Positions 36,301 through 45,938 are shown, numbered from the stretch's first letter. The stretch is 64,000 bases of DNA from JABWCE01 sp964617955 (GCA_964617955.1 CAZTXB010000004.1:124001-188000), one strand, 5' to 3'. A program made the numbers and translations. The notes: generated by a model not told the origin, from the letters alone.

Positions 36301-37692
36301 CAACTGAATGGCCTTTCCTTCAACCAACTTTGGCTGGAATGCCTGAATACCCAAACGGTGTAGTGTCGGGGCACGATTCAGCATGATGGGATGGCCTTTC
36401 AATATATTTTCAAGAATTTCCCATATCACGGGATCCTTGCGGTCTACTATCTTTTTGGCCGATTTAACGGTTTTCACCACACCGCGTTCAATTAAACGAC
36501 GAATGATAAACGGTTTAAATAACTCAGCAGCCATACCTTTTGGCAAACCACATTCGTGTAATTTTAACCAAGGGCCTACCACAATAACCGAACGTCCTGA
36601 ATAATCAACCCTTTTTCCCAAAAGGTTTTGACGGAAGCGTCCTTGTTTACCTTTAAGCATATCGCTTAAAGATTTTAAGGGGCGATTTCCTTCCGACTTT
36701 ACGGCATTGGCTCTTCTGGTGTTATCCAGTAGAGAGTCGACCGATTCCTGCAACATTCGCTTCTCATTTCTGAGGATAACTTCAGGCGCTTTTATTTCAA
36801 TCAGGCGCTTTAAACGGTTATTGCGAATAATCACACGGCGATACAGGTCGTTCAAATCGGAGGTGGCGAAACGCCCACCTTCCAATGGTACCAATGGACG
36901 TAATTCAGGTGGAATTACAGGAAGCATTTTCAAGATCATCCATTCCGGACGGTTTTCAAATCTGGAATTGGCGTCGCGGAAACTGCTAATCACCTTTAGG
37001 CGCTTTAACGCTTCGGCTTTTCTTTGCTGTGAAGTTTCGTTGGCTGCCTGGTGGCGCAATCCATAGGATAATTCATCGAGATGAATGCGGGACAGAAGCT
37101 CGGCAAGAGCCTCACCTCCCATTTTTGCGATAAATTTATTGGGATCCTTGTCGTCAAGGTGAAAATTATCCTTTGGCAAAGTGTCCAAAATGTCGAGATA
37201 CTCTTCTTCGGTTAAGAAGTCTAAGTAATTCACCCCATCTTCAGCTTTGATACCGGCTTGAATCACCACGTAGCGCTCATAGTAAATGAGCATATCCAGT
37301 TTTTTGGTAGGTAAGCCTAAAAGGTAACCTATTTTATTTGGAAGCGATCTGAAATACCAGATATGAGCAACAGGCACCACGAGTTCAATATGACCCATTC
37401 TTTCACGGCGAACCTTTTTCTCGGTTACTTCTACTCCGCAGCGGTCGCAAACAATACCCTTGTAGCGGATACGCTTGTACTTTCCACAATGGCATTCGTA
37501 ATCTTTAACCGGTCCGAATATGCGTTCGCAGAACAAACCGCCCATTTCGGGCTTGTACGAACGGTAATTAATGGTTTCAGGCTTTATGACCTCACCAAAT
37601 GAGCGCTGTAGAATGGTTTCGGGTGAAGCCAGACTAATTCTGATTTGAGTGAAGTTACTTTTTAATTTTAAATCTTTTTTATTGAATGACAT
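33379..37692 (-). CDS. rpoC: DNA-directed RNA polymerase subunit beta'
   Basis: Largest catalytic subunit of RNA polymerase, 1437 residues. The first zinc site is C67, C69, C82 and C85. The active-site magnesium motif NADFDGD is near residue 472. The second zinc cluster (CESKAGVCVKC) lies in the C-terminal half. Bridge-helix/trigger-loop sequences such as GEPGTQLTLRTFHTGG are intact. It follows rpoB by 25 nt. Confidence 0.99.
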   Translation of the reverse strand: MSFNKKDLKLKSNFTQIRISLASPETILQRSFGEVIKPETINYRSYKPEMGGLFCERIFGPVKDYECHCGKYKRIRYKGIVCDRCGVEVTEKKVRRERMGHIELVVPVAHIWYFRSLPNKIGYLLGLPTKKLDMLIYYERYVVIQAGIKAEDGVNYLDFLTEEEYLDILDTLPKDNFHLDDKDPNKFIAKMGGEALAELLSRIHLDELSYGLRHQAANETSQQRKAEALKRLKVISSFRDANSRFENRPEWMILKMLPVIPPELRPLVPLEGGRFATSDLNDLYRRVIIRNNRLKRLIEIKAPEVILRNEKRMLQESVDSLLDNTRRANAVKSEGNRPLKSLSDMLKGKQGRFRQNLLGKRVDYSGRSVIVVGPWLKLHECGLPKGMAAELFKPFIIRRLIERGVVKTVKSAKKIVDRKDPVIWEILENILKGHPIMLNRAPTLHRLGIQAFQPKLVEGKAIQLHPLTCTGFNADFDGDQMAVHVPLGHAAILEAQLLMLAPHNILNPANGAPIAVPSQDMVLGLYYMTKIRRGTKDHPVKGEGMTFYSDEEVTIAFNEGKVDLHAPIKIKTRVMENKVLVTKIIETAVGRVLFNQFVPAEVGFINTLLTKKSLRDIIGDLVKMTGIAVTAEFLDNIKDLGFKFSFKGGLSFNIADIPVPDEKDALVSSAKLEVEEVWSNYNNGFITNNERYNQVIDIWTRVNSKVSDALIKKLTGDNQGFNPIFMMLDSGARGSKEQIRQLGGMRGLMAKPQKKVGGGGGEIIENPILSNFKDGLSVLEYFISTHGARKGLADTALKTADAGYLTRRLHDVAQDVVISIEDCQTLRGIEMTALKDNEEVVESLYERILGRSCLYDIYNPRTGELICPAGSELSEDLCEQIENSPIETVEIRSVLTCESKAGVCVKCYGRNLASGRRVQNGEAVGVIAAQSIGEPGTQLTLRTFHTGGAASGIASESTLFAKFGGRAEFDGVKTVKTTNDDGDEITVVIGRSGEVRIMDDMETDPIITMNIPYGAHLLISEGQKIAKGDAICKWDPFNAVIVSDVPGKVLYKDIVDGLTYREETDEQTGHVEKVMIESKDKKLVPVLELTGKGDEIIKEFNLPVGAHIVVENGEKIKVGTVLVKIPRTLGKTGDITGGLPRVTELFEARNPSNPAIVSEIEGIVMYGGIKRGNREITIESKDGLKKKYLVPLSKHILVQDGDFIKAGFPLSDGAITPQDILSIQGPGAVQRYILNGIQEVYRLQGVKINDKHIEVIVRQMMQKVQIVEPGDTKFLEGEYVEKLDFKEENDWIYDQKVVVTSGASETLKPGQIVSLRRLRDENSMLRRKDLPIVEVRDAVPATSSPLLMGITRASLGTYSWLSAASFQETTKVLNEAAIAGKVDQMLGLKENVITGHLIPAGTGMRSYQNLVVGSREEYDLLMASKEADKEEVMEMSN

Positions 37693-37717
37693 AATTAAAT
37701 TCTAAAAAAATCGATGG

Positions 37718-40700
37718 TTATTCAAATGTTACATCCAGGCCAAGTCCACGCAATTCATGAACCAATACATTAAACGACTCCGGAATTCCAGGCTCTCCTA
37801 AATTATCCCCTTTCACAATGGATTCGTAGGCTTTGGCTCTTCCCATAATGTCGTCAGACTTAATGGTTAAAATTTCCCTAAGGATATTTGCGGCTCCGAA
37901 AGCCTCTAATGCCCAAACCTCCATCTCACCAAAACGCTGGCCTCCAAACTGAGCTTTTCCTCCGAGTGGTTGCTGAGTAATTAATGAATAAGGTCCTATG
38001 CTTCTGGCGTGCATTTTATCATCTACCAAGTGACCAAGCTTAAGCATGTAAATCACTCCCACTGTGGTTTTTTGATCGAATCGCTCACCGGTTAGCCCGT
38101 TGTACAAGTGGGTATATCCCCACTTAGGCAGTTTGGCCTTGTTTACGTAGTCAATAATTTCCTGCTCAGAGGCTCCGTCAAAAATCGGTGTGGCAAATTT
38201 CAATCCCAATTCTTTTCCGGCCCAACCAAGTACAGTTTCGTAAATCTGTCCCAAATTCATACGCGATGGCACCCCAAGTGGGTTCAATACAATGTCTACA
38301 GGCGTTCCGTCTTCAAGGAAAGGCATGTCTTCTTCGGGAACAATTTTGGCAACAATACCCTTGTTTCCGTGACGACCGGCCATCTTATCCCCTACCTTTA
38401 GTTTACGTTTATGGGCGATATATACCTTGGCCATTTTCAAAATACCAGCTGGCAACTCATCACCTACGCTGATGGCATAGTACTTGCGCTTGAATTCGGT
38501 AGTTATTTCATTAATCTTCAGTTTATAATTGTTGAAGATCTGAACGATGAGAGAGTTTTTCTCAGCATCGGTCGTCCAGTTGTTGTATGAAACAATTGAA
38601 AAATCAATTTCACCGATATTCTTCAAGGTGAATTTTGTGCCTTTCGAAATCACTTCTTCTCCATAGATATTGTATACCCCCTGAGAAGTTTTTCCATTCA
38701 CCACTTTAAAGAGTTTTTCAACCAGAATAGACTTCAATTTGCTGCTGTTTTTTTCAAACTCAGTCTCAATTTTTGTCAACTGGCCTTTTTCTTCAGCCTT
38801 CGAATTTTTGTCCTTCTTGGTTCTGGCGAAAAGTTTTTTGTCTACAATAATTCCTTCAGTGCTTGGAGGCGCTTTGTAGGATGCATCTTTCACATCACCT
38901 GCCTTATCTCCAAAAATCGCGCGAAGCAATTTTTCTTCAGGCGAAGGTTCGGTTTCCCCTTTGGGCGTAATTTTACCGATAAGGATATCTCCTTCCTTTA
39001 CTCTGGCACCAATGCGAATCAATCCGTTTTCATCCAGATTTTTTGTCGCTTCTTCACTCACATTTGGAATGTCGTTGGTTAACTCCTCTTCTCCGCGTTT
39101 GGTATCTCTCACCTCGAGTTCGTACTCGGTAATGTGCAAAGAAGTAAAATAATCTTCTTTTACCACTTTTTCGGAGATCACAATGGCATCCTCAAAATTG
39201 TAACCCTGCCATGGCATGAAGGCAACCATCAGGTTTCTTCCCAAGGCCAGTTCGCCCAATTCAGTGGCATAGCCTTCTACCAATACGTCGCCCTTTTTAA
39301 CCTTTTGGCCCTTGCGAACAATAGGTCTAAGGTTTACGGTTGTATTTTGATTGGTTCTTCTGAATTTGGTAAGTTTATAAGATCTCACTTCCCCTCCAAA
39401 TGAAGCAAGCTCCATTTCTTCGGTATGAATATATCTCACCCTTATCTCGCTTGAATCGACGTATTCCACTACTCCATCGCCATCGGCGATCATGAGCGTT
39501 CTGGAGTCCATGGCTACCTTTTTTTCCAATCCGGTTCCCACGATGGGTGCCTCGGGTTTGAACAAAGGAACTGCCTGGCGCTGCATGTTGGATCCCATCA
39601 ATGCCCTGTTGGCATCATCGTGCTCAAGGAAAGGAATCAAAGAGGCCGCAATCGAAACAATCTGGTTGGGAGCAACGTCCATAAACTGGAGTTTCTCAGG
39701 CTCAACCATTGGGAAGTCGCCTTCAAATCGGGCCTTTACTTCATTGGTTTCAAAATTGCCATCACTGTCAAGAGAAGCGTTGGCCTGGGCTATTATTTTT
39801 CCGTCTTCCTCTTCAGCACTGAGGTAAATCACACCCCCTTTGGTATCTACTCTTCCGCCTTCTACTTTTCGGTAAGGTGTTTCGATAAACCCTAGGCTGT
39901 TAATTTTTGCGTGAACGCAAAGGGAAGAAATCAAACCGATGTTTGGTCCTTCCGGTGTTTCGATGGTACACAATCTTCCATAATGGGTATAGTGTACATC
40001 TCGAACCTCGAAACCGGCTCTGTCTCTTGAGAGACCACCGGGTCCAAGTGCCGACAAGCGGCGCTTATGTGTAATCTCAGCCAATGGATTGGTTTGATCC
40101 ATGAACTGAGACAATTGATTGGTTCCAAAAAATGAATTGATGACCGAGGCCAGGGTTCTGGCATTAATCAGGTCGGTTGGCGTGAACACCTCGTTGTCTC
40201 TGATGTTCATTCTTTCGCGAATGGTACGTGCCATACGGGCAAGACCCACACCAAACTGAGCATACAATTGTTCACCCACGGTTCTCACCCTACGGTTGCT
40301 CAAGTGGTCAATATCATCCACATCGGTTCTTGAGTTACTCAAGTCAATGAGGAATTTTATGATGGAAATGATATCAGGTTTGGTTAAAACCTTGGTTTCC
40401 ATTGGAATATCGAGGTTTAATTTTTTGTTAATTCTGTATCTTCCCACATCACCCAAATCGTATCTTTTATCGGAAAAGAAAAGGCGTTCAATAATCCCCC
40501 TTGCGGTTTCCTCATCCGGTGGATCGGTGTTACGCAATTGGCGGTAAATATGCTCTACAGCTTCCTTGCCCGAATTGGAGGTATCCTTTTGGAGGGTATT
40601 TTGAATGATGGCAAAATCATTTTTATTGTCGTCTTCGCGGGTTAAAATGATGGTTTTAACACCCGCATCGATGATGTCTTCTATTTGTCGGTCTTCGAGG

Positions 40701-41530
40701 ATGGTATCCCTTTCAATGATAATTTCATTTCTTTCGATAGAAACAACCTCGCCTGTATCCTCATCCACAAAATCCTCTATCCAGCTGCGAAGCACCCTTG
40801 CAGCCAAACGTCTTCCTATTACCTTTTTTAATCCCGACTTGCTAACCTTGATTTCTTCGGCGAGTCCAAAAATATCCAGAATATCCTTATCCGTTTCATA
40901 GCCAATGGCTCTGAGAAGGGTGGTTACCGGAAACTTCTTTTTACGATCGATGTAGGCATACATCACGTTATTCACGTCTGTGGCAAATTCAATCCAGCTG
41001 CCTTTAAAAGGAATAATTCTCGCTGAATACAATTTCGTTCCATTGGAGTGATACGTTTGTCCGAAAAACACACCCGGAGAACGGTGCAATTGAGAAACAA
41101 TAACCCGTTCGGCACCATTGATAATAAAGGTACCGCTTGGCGTCATATAGGGAATCGGGCCTAAATATACATCCTGTACAATGGTTTCGAAATCCTCATG
41201 CTCGATATCGTTACATGAAAGTTTTAGTTTTGCCTTTAGCGGAACTGCATAGGTCAATCCCCTTTCGATACACTCCTCAATATTGTAACGAGGAGGATCT
41301 ACGAAATAATCCAGAAATTCCAGAACAAAAATATTTCTGGTGTCCGTAATCGGGAAATTTTCGGCAAAAACTTTAAATAAACCTTCATTTTTTCTATTCT
41401 CAGAGGAAGTTTCCAATTGGAAGAACTCTCCGAAAGATTGAACTTGTATATCGAGGAAATCGGGATAATCGATGACCTTACCGATACTTGCAAAATTAAC
41501 CCTTTCAGTGGTTTTGATTGTATTTGACAA
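37718..41530 (-). CDS. rpoB: DNA-directed RNA polymerase subunit beta
   Basis: A 1270-residue catalytic subunit. The rifampicin pocket reads LSQFMDQTNPLAEI, then HKRRLSALGPGG. The residues equivalent to E. coli D516, H526 and S531 are unchanged, so the sequence predicts a rifampicin-sensitive enzyme. GVPSRMNLGQ and KVGDKMAGRHGNKG near the C-terminus are standard. It lies 108 nt downstream of rplL with a small hairpin in between. Confidence 0.99.
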   Translation of the reverse strand: MSNTIKTTERVNFASIGKVIDYPDFLDIQVQSFGEFFQLETSSENRKNEGLFKVFAENFPITDTRNIFVLEFLDYFVDPPRYNIEECIERGLTYAVPLKAKLKLSCNDIEHEDFETIVQDVYLGPIPYMTPSGTFIINGAERVIVSQLHRSPGVFFGQTYHSNGTKLYSARIIPFKGSWIEFATDVNNVMYAYIDRKKKFPVTTLLRAIGYETDKDILDIFGLAEEIKVSKSGLKKVIGRRLAARVLRSWIEDFVDEDTGEVVSIERNEIIIERDTILEDRQIEDIIDAGVKTIILTREDDNKNDFAIIQNTLQKDTSNSGKEAVEHIYRQLRNTDPPDEETARGIIERLFFSDKRYDLGDVGRYRINKKLNLDIPMETKVLTKPDIISIIKFLIDLSNSRTDVDDIDHLSNRRVRTVGEQLYAQFGVGLARMARTIRERMNIRDNEVFTPTDLINARTLASVINSFFGTNQLSQFMDQTNPLAEITHKRRLSALGPGGLSRDRAGFEVRDVHYTHYGRLCTIETPEGPNIGLISSLCVHAKINSLGFIETPYRKVEGGRVDTKGGVIYLSAEEEDGKIIAQANASLDSDGNFETNEVKARFEGDFPMVEPEKLQFMDVAPNQIVSIAASLIPFLEHDDANRALMGSNMQRQAVPLFKPEAPIVGTGLEKKVAMDSRTLMIADGDGVVEYVDSSEIRVRYIHTEEMELASFGGEVRSYKLTKFRRTNQNTTVNLRPIVRKGQKVKKGDVLVEGYATELGELALGRNLMVAFMPWQGYNFEDAIVISEKVVKEDYFTSLHITEYELEVRDTKRGEEELTNDIPNVSEEATKNLDENGLIRIGARVKEGDILIGKITPKGETEPSPEEKLLRAIFGDKAGDVKDASYKAPPSTEGIIVDKKLFARTKKDKNSKAEEKGQLTKIETEFEKNSSKLKSILVEKLFKVVNGKTSQGVYNIYGEEVISKGTKFTLKNIGEIDFSIVSYNNWTTDAEKNSLIVQIFNNYKLKINEITTEFKRKYYAISVGDELPAGILKMAKVYIAHKRKLKVGDKMAGRHGNKGIVAKIVPEEDMPFLEDGTPVDIVLNPLGVPSRMNLGQIYETVLGWAGKELGLKFATPIFDGASEQEIIDYVNKAKLPKWGYTHLYNGLTGERFDQKTTVGVIYMLKLGHLVDDKMHARSIGPYSLITQQPLGGKAQFGGQRFGEMEVWALEAFGAANILREILTIKSDDIMGRAKAYESIVKGDNLGEPGIPESFNVLVHELRGLGLDVTFE

Positions 41531-41589
41531 GATTATAAGAAATTAAAAAACGTTAAAAAAAACTTAATAAATGGTATATAAACAACGAT

Positions 41590-41614
41590 AGACCCTCGGA
41601 AAACTCCGGGGTCT
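41590..41614 (-). promoter_or_regulatory. Stem-loop in the rplL-rpoB intergenic region
   Basis: On the transcribed strand, AGACC pairs with GGTCT, then CCGG pairs with CCGA across one bulged G, with loop AGTTTT. It has no strong U-tract behind it, so it is not a full terminator. A partial terminator or RNA-processing site between ribosomal protein and polymerase genes would fit what is known in other bacteria. Confidence 0.4.
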
Positions 41615-41638
41615 TTCGTTCAATGTTTTGAGTTAAAA

Positions 41639-42022
41639 TTACTTAACTTCAACTTCAGCTCCAGCTTCAACCAATTTAGCTTTGATCATCTCAGCTTCCT
41701 CTTTCGAGATATTGGCTTTCACTTCTCCTGGAGCTCCGTCTACTAAATCTTTGGCTTCTTTCAGTCCAAGACCTGTAATGTCTTTAACCGTTTTAACCAC
41801 GTTCAATTTAGAAGGACCTGCGCTTTTAAGTATTACGGTAAATTCGGTTTGCTCAGCGGCGGCTTCTCCACCACCACCTCCTGCTGCCGGACCTGCGGCT
41901 ACAGCTACTGCTGCTGCGGCTGGTTCAATTCCATACTCATCTTTTAAAATTGAAGCTAATTCGTTTACTTCCTTTACGGTTAAATTTACAAGTTGTTCTG
42001 CAAATGCTTTTAAGTCTGCCAT
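41639..42022 (-). CDS. rplL: 50S ribosomal protein L7/L12
   Basis: A 127-residue stalk protein that recruits translation factors. It has an N-terminal dimerisation helix, a flexible Ala/Gly-rich hinge (AAAVAVAAGPAAGGGGGEAA), and the conserved C-terminal domain (KTVKDITGLGLKEAKDLVDG). It follows rplJ by 39 nt. Confidence 0.98.
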   Translation of the reverse strand: MADLKAFAEQLVNLTVKEVNELASILKDEYGIEPAAAAVAVAAGPAAGGGGGEAAAEQTEFTVILKSAGPSKLNVVKTVKDITGLGLKEAKDLVDGAPGEVKANISKEEAEMIKAKLVEAGAEVEVK

Positions 42023-42061
42023 TTTATTTATATAAAAAATTTTGTTTTGTTTTTAATTTAA

Positions 42062-42580
42062 TTACTTTCTTTCTGATAAGGTTTTTACAATACCTGCAAT
42101 CTTACCGCCACCTGATTGAAGGGCAGAGATAACATTCTTCGCAGGAGATTGTAACAATCCGATAATTTCACCCACCAAATCTTCCTTGCTCTTGAGGTTG
42201 TTGAGTACTTCAAGTTTGTCGTCGCCTATAAATACATCCGAATCAATGTATGCACCTTTTAAAACCGGCTTGCTTCCCTTTTTTCTATAATCGGAGATGG
42301 CTTTGGCTGCATCCTTTGCGTTTTCAGCAAACAATAGGGCCGTGGTTCCCGAAAGGGTGTCGGTCAATTCTTTAAAATCGACATTCGACTTTTCAAGGGC
42401 TTTGATGATCAGGGTATTTTTTGCTACGCGCATTTTAACATTTTTGTTAAAAAACACACGGCGCATGTTATTGGTTTCTATGGCGCTCATAGAGGAGGGA
42501 TCTGTTACGTATACAAACTTGTAATTTGTAAAGTAATCCGATAACTCGCTTACTATTTGTTGTTTTTCTTCTTTGGTCAT
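42062..42580 (-). CDS. rplJ: 50S ribosomal protein L10
   Basis: A 172-residue base of the L7/L12 stalk. The N-terminal rRNA-binding part contains MRRVFFNKNVKMRVAKNTLI. A C-terminal helix (about 140-170) provides the docking site for L7/L12 dimers. It lies 18 nt after rplA. In many bacteria the L10-L12 complex represses its own operon; no leader structure was resolved here. Confidence 0.97.
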   Translation of the reverse strand: MTKEEKQQIVSELSDYFTNYKFVYVTDPSSMSAIETNNMRRVFFNKNVKMRVAKNTLIIKALEKSNVDFKELTDTLSGTTALLFAENAKDAAKAISDYRKKGSKPVLKGAYIDSDVFIGDDKLEVLNNLKSKEDLVGEIIGLLQSPAKNVISALQSGGGKIAGIVKTLSERK

Positions 42581-42598
42581 TTTTTTAAGTTTAAATAA

Positions 42599-43291
42599 TT
42601 ATACCACAGATTTAACGTCAATCTTTATTCCAGGGCTCATAGAGCTCGAAAGGGTTATGCTTTGCAAGTAGGTGCCTTTTGAAGAGGATGGTTTCAATTT
42701 GGTAATGGTATCGATTACCTCCTTGGCGTTGTCAAAAATCTTCTCGGGGTTAAAGCTCACTTTTCCTACAGCGGTGTGAATGATTCCGGTTTTGTCAACC
42801 TTAAAATCAATCTTACCTGCCTTCACCGCTTCAACAGCTTTGGCTATTTCCATGGTTACAGTTCCTGTTTTAGGATTAGGCATGAGGTTTCTGGGTCCAA
42901 GAATTTTACCAAGTTTTCCCAATTTACCCATGATGCTTGGCATGGTGATGATGACATCCACATCTACCCAGCCGCCTGATATTTTTTCGATATAGTCGTC
43001 AAGTCCCACAAAGTCAGCGCCAGCGTTTTTGGCTTCATCCTCCTTGTCGGGAGTACACAGTACCAATACTTTTACTTCCTTTCCTGTTCCGTGAGGCAAA
43101 GCCACGCTTCCTCTCACCATTTGACTGGCCTGACGTGGATCTACACCCAACTTCACGTCAATATCCACTGAAGAATCAAACTTTGTAAAAGTGATGTTCT
43201 TAACCACCTGAGTGGCTTCCTTCAGCGTATAAACTTTGGTTTTGTCGTATTTGGCCAAAACCGTTTTTCTATTTTTTGTTAACTTGGTCAT
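42599..43291 (-). CDS. rplA: 50S ribosomal protein L1
   Basis: A 230-residue protein of the mobile L1 stalk. Signature segments are GTGKEVKVLVLC, IMGKLGKLGKILGPRNLMPN and GKIDFKVDKTGIIH. It is 14 nt downstream of rplK. L1 is also a translational repressor of its operon in other bacteria; that is not visible here. Confidence 0.98.
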   Translation of the reverse strand: MTKLTKNRKTVLAKYDKTKVYTLKEATQVVKNITFTKFDSSVDIDVKLGVDPRQASQMVRGSVALPHGTGKEVKVLVLCTPDKEDEAKNAGADFVGLDDYIEKISGGWVDVDVIITMPSIMGKLGKLGKILGPRNLMPNPKTGTVTMEIAKAVEAVKAGKIDFKVDKTGIIHTAVGKVSFNPEKIFDNAKEVIDTITKLKPSSSKGTYLQSITLSSSMSPGIKIDVKSVV

Positions 43292-43305
43292 TTTCCTAAC
43301 GAAAA

Positions 43306-43743
43306 TTAATTATTTGAATCACTAGATACGGCTATTCCCATGCTTCTTGCTGTTCCTTCAACCATTTTCATGGCCGATTCAACGGTAAAGCAATTTAAGT
43401 CGGGCATTTTTTCTTCGGCAATTTTTCTCACTTGCTCTTTGGTCACAGTAGCTACACGCTTTCGGTTAGACTGGTCAGAACCCTTTTGAATTTTGGTCGC
43501 TTCCATTAATTGAGAGGCTACCGGTGGGGTTTTAATGATGAAGTCGAACGATTTGTCAGCATACACGGTGATGATAACCGGCAATACTTTTCCTTGTTTT
43601 TCCTGGGTACGGGCATTGAACTGCTTACAAAATTCCATAATGTTCACACCCTTTGATCCTAAGGCCGGACCAATTGGAGGTGCAGGATTTGCCTGTCCGC
43701 CCTTTACTTGTAATTTTACAAAGCCTGATATTTGTTTTGCCAT
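43306..43743 (-). CDS. rplK: 50S ribosomal protein L11
   Basis: A 145-residue protein of the GTPase-associated centre. The Pro-rich segment GQANPAPPIGPALG and the C-terminal rRNA-binding domain with KVGTAR-like VEGTARSMGI are typical. It starts 1 nt after the nusG stop. Confidence 0.98.
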   Translation of the reverse strand: MAKQISGFVKLQVKGGQANPAPPIGPALGSKGVNIMEFCKQFNARTQEKQGKVLPVIITVYADKSFDFIIKTPPVASQLMEATKIQKGSDQSNRKRVATVTKEQVRKIAEEKMPDLNCFTVESAMKMVEGTARSMGIAVSSDSNN

Positions 43744-43744
43744 G

Positions 43745-44296
43745 TTATTGTTCTTTTTCTACTTGTATGTAATTCAATTCTAAAGGTGTTTTTCTTCCGA
43801 AAATTTTCACCATAACTTTTAATTTTTTCTTTTCGTCGTTTATTTCTTCAATCACGCCACTAAAGCCATTGAAAGGGCCATCGATTACCTTTACAAATTC
43901 ACCGAGAATAAACGGTTCGATATTGGATTCGCCTTTCTCATTGTTTTCATCTACGGCACCAAGTATTCTATTCACTTCCGATTGACGCAAAGGAATCGGG
44001 GTTCCCTGGGTTCCTAAAAATCCCACCACGCCATTAATGGCTCTTATGGTAGGCACCACTTCTCCTACGAGGTTGGCGTTGATGAGTATATATCCCGGAT
44101 AAAAGCTTTTTTCCTTAGAAGATTTTTTACCATTTTTAATTTCATAGACCTTCTCCATCGGAATCAATATGGTTGGAACATTATGGGCAATTTTTTCCCT
44201 CGCCAATTCCGACTCAATCATTGCCTTGACTTTCCGTTCCTGGCCACTAATAGCCCGAACCACATACCACTTAAATTCCTCCTGAGACCTTTCCAT
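43745..44296 (-). CDS. nusG: Transcription termination/antitermination factor NusG
   Basis: A 183-residue factor that binds RNA polymerase and couples it to ribosomes or Rho. The NGN domain starts WYVVRAISGQERKVKAMIE and includes FYPGYILI. The C-terminal KOW domain contains EFVKVIDGPFNGFSGVIEE. It lies 6 nt downstream of secE. Confidence 0.97.
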   Translation of the reverse strand: MERSQEEFKWYVVRAISGQERKVKAMIESELAREKIAHNVPTILIPMEKVYEIKNGKKSSKEKSFYPGYILINANLVGEVVPTIRAINGVVGFLGTQGTPIPLRQSEVNRILGAVDENNEKGESNIEPFILGEFVKVIDGPFNGFSGVIEEINDEKKKLKVMVKIFGRKTPLELNYIQVEKEQ

Positions 44297-44302
44297 TAAA
44301 AA

Positions 44303-44497
44303 TTACTCCATAAACTTATAAAACATATCGGAAGTAAATCCAAATGCAGTGTCGATAGTATAAATGATTACACTAAAGATAAGAGAGGCTACCAATACAA
44401 TAATTGTACTGGTGCGCAACTCATCCCAAGATGGCCAGGAAACTTTGTTCAAAAGTTCATCGAGGGTATTATGCCACAATAATTTTATCTTTTCCAT
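44303..44497 (-). CDS. secE: Preprotein translocase subunit SecE
   Basis: A 64-residue, single-helix clamp subunit of the SecYEG channel. The amphipathic N-terminal part (ELLNKVSWPSWDELRTST) is typical, followed by one membrane helix (about 31-54). The gene is between tRNA-Trp and nusG, the conserved arrangement. Confidence 0.95.
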   Translation of the reverse strand: MEKIKLLWHNTLDELLNKVSWPSWDELRTSTIIVLVASLIFSVIIYTIDTAFGFTSDMFYKFME

Positions 44498-44509
44498 TTA
44501 TTTGTTTTG

Positions 44510-44580
44510 CACGGACACAAGGATTCGAACCCTGATCAAAGGTTTTGGAGACCTCTATTCTACCATTGAACTATGTCCGT
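44510..44580 (-). tRNA. tRNA-Trp (anticodon CCA)
   Basis: A 71-nt cloverleaf with acceptor stem ACGGACA/TGTCCGT, T-arm GGTTCGAATCC and anticodon loop TCTCCAAA. The 3' CCA is not encoded. It sits between tuf and secE. Confidence 0.97.
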
Positions 44581-44598
44581 TTGTAATATCAGTTATAT

Positions 44599-45786
44599 TT
44601 AATCTAATATTTCGGTTACTTGTCCGGCACCTACCGTTCTGCCACCTTCACGGATAGCGAACTTCAAACCTTTTTCCATAGCTATAGGATTTAAAAGGTC
44701 TACGGTGATTGTTAAGTTATCGCCTGGCATTACCATTTCTGTTCCTGTAGGAAGAGTAATCTCACCTGTAACATCCGTTGTACGGAAATAGAATTGAGGA
44801 CGATATTTATTAAAGAAAGGCGTATGACGTCCACCTTCTTCTTTAGAAAGCACGTAAACTTCAGCCTTACATTTTTTATGTGGGGTTACCGATTTAGGAG
44901 CACAAATTACCATACCGCGGCGAATTTGAGTTTTGTCGATACCACGCAACAACAAACCTGCGTTATCTCCTGCCTCACCTCTGTCGAGCAATTTGCGGAA
45001 CATTTCAACTCCTGTGCAAGTAGAGGTTAGGTTTTCAGCACCCATACCAATGATTTCTACTGCGTCACCAACATTGATTACACCTCTTTCGATACGGCCG
45101 GTAGCTACGGTCCCACGACCAGTGATTGAGAACACGTCTTCAACCGGCATAAGGAATGGCAAATCCGTTAAACGGGCAGGAATTGGAATCCAACTGTCTA
45201 CTGCATCCATCAATTCCATGATTTTGCCAACCCACTTAGGATCGCCGTTCAAGCCACCAAGGGCAGAACCTTGAATAATTGGGGTATTGTCAGCATCAAA
45301 TTCATAAAATTTCAAAAGGTCGCGGATTTCCATCTCAACGATTTCCAATAATTCTTCATCATCAACCATATCGACCTTATTCATGAAAACCACCAAGCGA
45401 GGCACACCAACCTGACGGGCAAGAAGGATATGTTCTTTGGTTTGTGGCATTGGTCCATCAGTAGAAGCAACCACAATAATGGCACCGTCCATTTGGGCAG
45501 CTCCTGTTACCATGTTCTTCACATAATCCGCGTGACCCGGGCAGTCAACGTGTGCATAGTGACGATTGGCTGTAGAATATTCAACGTGGGCCGTATTAAT
45601 GGTAATACCGCGTTCTTTTTCTTCTGGAGCCGAATCGATCGAATCAAAGGATCTCATTTCAGATAAACCTTTTTCTGCAAGTACCTTTGTAATTGCAGCG
45701 GTCAAGGTAGTTTTACCGTGGTCAACGTGACCAATTGTACCGATGTTTACGTGTGGTTTTGACCGGTCGAATTTTTCTTTTGCCAT
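44599..45786 (-). CDS. tuf: Elongation factor Tu
   Basis: A 395-residue GTPase that delivers aminoacyl-tRNA to the ribosome. The P-loop GHVDHGKT is at 19-26, the switch I region has RGITINTAHVEY, DCPGHADY is G3 and NKVD is G4. It lies between the four-tRNA cluster and tRNA-Trp, so tRNA and mRNA are probably cut from one transcript. Confidence 0.99.
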   Translation of the reverse strand: MAKEKFDRSKPHVNIGTIGHVDHGKTTLTAAITKVLAEKGLSEMRSFDSIDSAPEEKERGITINTAHVEYSTANRHYAHVDCPGHADYVKNMVTGAAQMDGAIIVVASTDGPMPQTKEHILLARQVGVPRLVVFMNKVDMVDDEELLEIVEMEIRDLLKFYEFDADNTPIIQGSALGGLNGDPKWVGKIMELMDAVDSWIPIPARLTDLPFLMPVEDVFSITGRGTVATGRIERGVINVGDAVEIIGMGAENLTSTCTGVEMFRKLLDRGEAGDNAGLLLRGIDKTQIRRGMVICAPKSVTPHKKCKAEVYVLSKEEGGRHTPFFNKYRPQFYFRTTDVTGEITLPTGTEMVMPGDNLTITVDLLNPIAMEKGLKFAIREGGRTVGAGQVTEILD

Positions 45787-45866
45787 TTTGGTATTTGTTT
45801 AATTATTGTTTTAACTATATTTATTTCTGTTCAAGTTTTGCTGTCGAAACACTTTATTTATTTTTG

Positions 45867-45938
<72 letters not shown>

